Source: Candidatus Bathyarchaeota archaeon
GTDB lineage: Archaea > Thermoproteota > Bathyarchaeia > TCS64
Direction: 5' to 3'
Assembly (NCBI GenBank): GCA_030593155.1
Contig: JAUVHT010000063.1
Coordinates: 1-5,279, forward strand
DNA: 5,279 nucleotides
In this document: piece after piece, positions 4,203 to 5,279 of the stretch
How positions within the stretch are numbered: position 1 is the stretch's first letter
Layout of the letters: each line of letters starts with the position of its first letter
Program-made: the position numbers and the translations under genes
Notes under the pieces: model-generated
Database searches by the model: none
The model's input: the letters and a program-made list of their open reading frames with translations, nothing else
Told to the model about the DNA's origin: nothing

Positions 4203-5279
4203 TTATCTGTTCTTCCTCAATGCACGACCGGGTAGAGCCTCGGTGTGCTCTCCACCGTCGATGACGACAACGCCGTTCACGATCACGTAGGGTATGCCCG
4301 AGGCGAACCGGTGGGGGTCCACGAATGTGGCCTCGTCCTTCACCCTGGCGGGGTCGAAGACGGTGATGTCCGCCTTGAAGCTTTCCCTGAGGAGGCCCCG
4401 GTCTCTGAGGCCGAGTTTTTGGGCGGGGGCGGAGGTCATCTTCCTCACCGCCTCTTGGAGGGGGATGACGCCCTCCCTGACGTAGTGGCCTATCACCCGG
4501 GGGAATGTGCCGTAGAACCGTGGGTGGGGCTTCCCCCTGCCCAGGATGCCCCTGGGGGTGACGGCGCTCCCGTCTGAGCCCACCATCCCGTGGGGGCTCC
4601 GCATCACCCTGCGGACGTCCTCCTCGGACATGCCGAAGGAGACCACGGATACCTGGGCGTCCTCGGCCAGGAGGAGGTCGAAGACGGCCTCGTACTCGTC
4701 CTTCCCCTCCATCTCGGCGATCTCCGAGATCCTCTTCCCCTCATACTCTGGATGGTTCTTCGCGGAGGCGACCATGATGATGTCCCAGGTCCTGTAGATG
4801 CCGCTCTCGTCCTCTTTGATCTTTTTCCTGATCTCGGGGTCCCCGAGACGCTCCAGGAGTCTGTCGTGGCCTCCCTCCTGGGCCCAGTGGGGCATGTAGG
4901 CGGCGAGGCCGGTGCTGGAGGCGATGTAGGGGTACTGGTCGAATGTGACGTCTACGCCTTCCTCGCGGCCTTCCCCGACCAGCCTCAGGGAGTCCTCCGT
5001 CTTACCCCAGTGGGGCTTTCCCGAGGCCTTGAAGTGGGCGATCTGGACGGGGACTCCGGCCTCCTTCCCGATCCTCGTGGCTTCTCTCACGGCCTCAAGA
5101 AGGGTCTCCCCCTCGCCCCTTATGTGGCTTAAGTAGAAGCCGCCGTAGTCGGCTAGGACGCTGGCCAGCTCTATGATCTCCTCGGTCTTGGCGTAGGCGC
5201 TGGGGGTGTAGATGAGGCCGGTGGACATCCCCCAGGCCCCTTCCTCCATGGCGTCCGCGACGAGGCCCCTCATGGCCCT
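4203..5279 (-). CDS. N-acyl-D-amino-acid deacylase family amidohydrolase, N-terminus cut by the window edge
   Basis: Zinc-dependent amidohydrolase of the D-aminoacylase family, which removes acyl groups from N-acyl-D-amino acids to give free D-amino acids. The visible part is 358 residues; full members have about 480-530, so the first quarter to third (with the HxH metal motif and metal-ligand Cys) lies outside. The frame runs past an internal ATG at 5273, which is not the start. Seen in window numbering: SHIRGEGE (His52) and AHFKASG...WGK (His82), matching the two histidine zinc ligands of the barrel; TFDQYPYIASSTGL (113-124); GSDGSA (Asp236), the catalytic Asp; HPRFYGTFPR (252-261); and the C-terminal MTSAPAQKLGLRDRG and VIVNGVVVIDGG segments of the small beta domain. 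No decay is seen. Substrate preference (D-amino acid side chain and acyl group) cannot be read. It is convergent to lrp, so not in its operon. Confidence 0.9.
   Translation of the reverse strand, partial: RAMRGLVADAMEEGAWGMSTGLIYTPSAYAKTEEIIELASVLADYGGFYLSHIRGEGETLLEAVREATRIGKEAGVPVQIAHFKASGKPHWGKTEDSLRLVGEGREEGVDVTFDQYPYIASSTGLAAYMPHWAQEGGHDRLLERLGDPEIRKKIKEDESGIYRTWDIIMVASAKNHPEYEGKRISEIAEMEGKDEYEAVFDLLLAEDAQVSVVSFGMSEEDVRRVMRSPHGMVGSDGSAVTPRGILGRGKPHPRFYGTFPRVIGHYVREGVIPLQEAVRKMTSAPAQKLGLRDRGLLRESFKADITVFDPARVKDEATFVDPHRFASGIPYVIVNGVVVIDGGEHTEALPGRALRKNR

Noticed and set aside
1..5279. CRISPR array, insertion sequence, integrase or toxin-antitoxin pair
   Set aside because: No regularly spaced repeats, no terminal repeats flanking a transposase, and all gene space is taken by ordinary metabolic and regulatory families.

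Overview
The window looks like chromosomal DNA of a GC-rich archaeon. Coding regions are rich in G+C and use AGG heavily for arginine. The intergenic gaps between divergent genes are AT-rich and carry TATA/BRE-like promoters rather than bacterial -35/-10 pairs. Start codons are preceded by GTGAT- or GGTG-type ribosome binding sites that match the archaeal 16S 3' end. The closer lineage cannot be fixed by eye; an uncultivated peptide-using archaeon (Bathyarchaeia- or Thermoplasmatota-like) is only a guess.

Layout, left to right: (1) the C-terminal ~379 residues of a major facilitator (MFS) transporter on +, cut by the left edge; (2) a short convergent gap with a hairpin plus T-tract, then a 104-residue thioredoxin on -; (3) a compact divergent promoter region (about 1534-1607) with overlapping TATA boxes and a perfect 8-bp inverted repeat; (4) a small winged-helix regulator on +, whose 3' end overlaps the 3' end of the next gene by 41 bp; (5) a type I-alpha glutamine synthetase (glnA) on -; (6) a ~290-bp AT-rich divergent region (3394-3683) with two helically phased operator-like palindromes and a second, longer inverted repeat; (7) an Lrp/AsnC-family regulator on +; (8) a short convergent gap with T-rich tracts; (9) the C-terminal ~358 residues of an N-acyl-D-amino-acid deacylase-family amidohydrolase on -, cut by the right edge.

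The window holds two copies of the same design: a regulator transcribed divergently from a metabolic or redox gene, with operator-like palindromes in the shared promoter region. The winged-helix protein probably controls itself and thioredoxin. The Lrp/AsnC protein probably controls itself and glnA, an arrangement known from other archaea. The deacylase would release D-amino acids and fits a nitrogen or amino-acid theme with glnA and Lrp, but it is convergent to lrp and so not in an operon with them. The genes are known families. The new-looking material is in the control regions, and no unrecognised multi-gene system is apparent.
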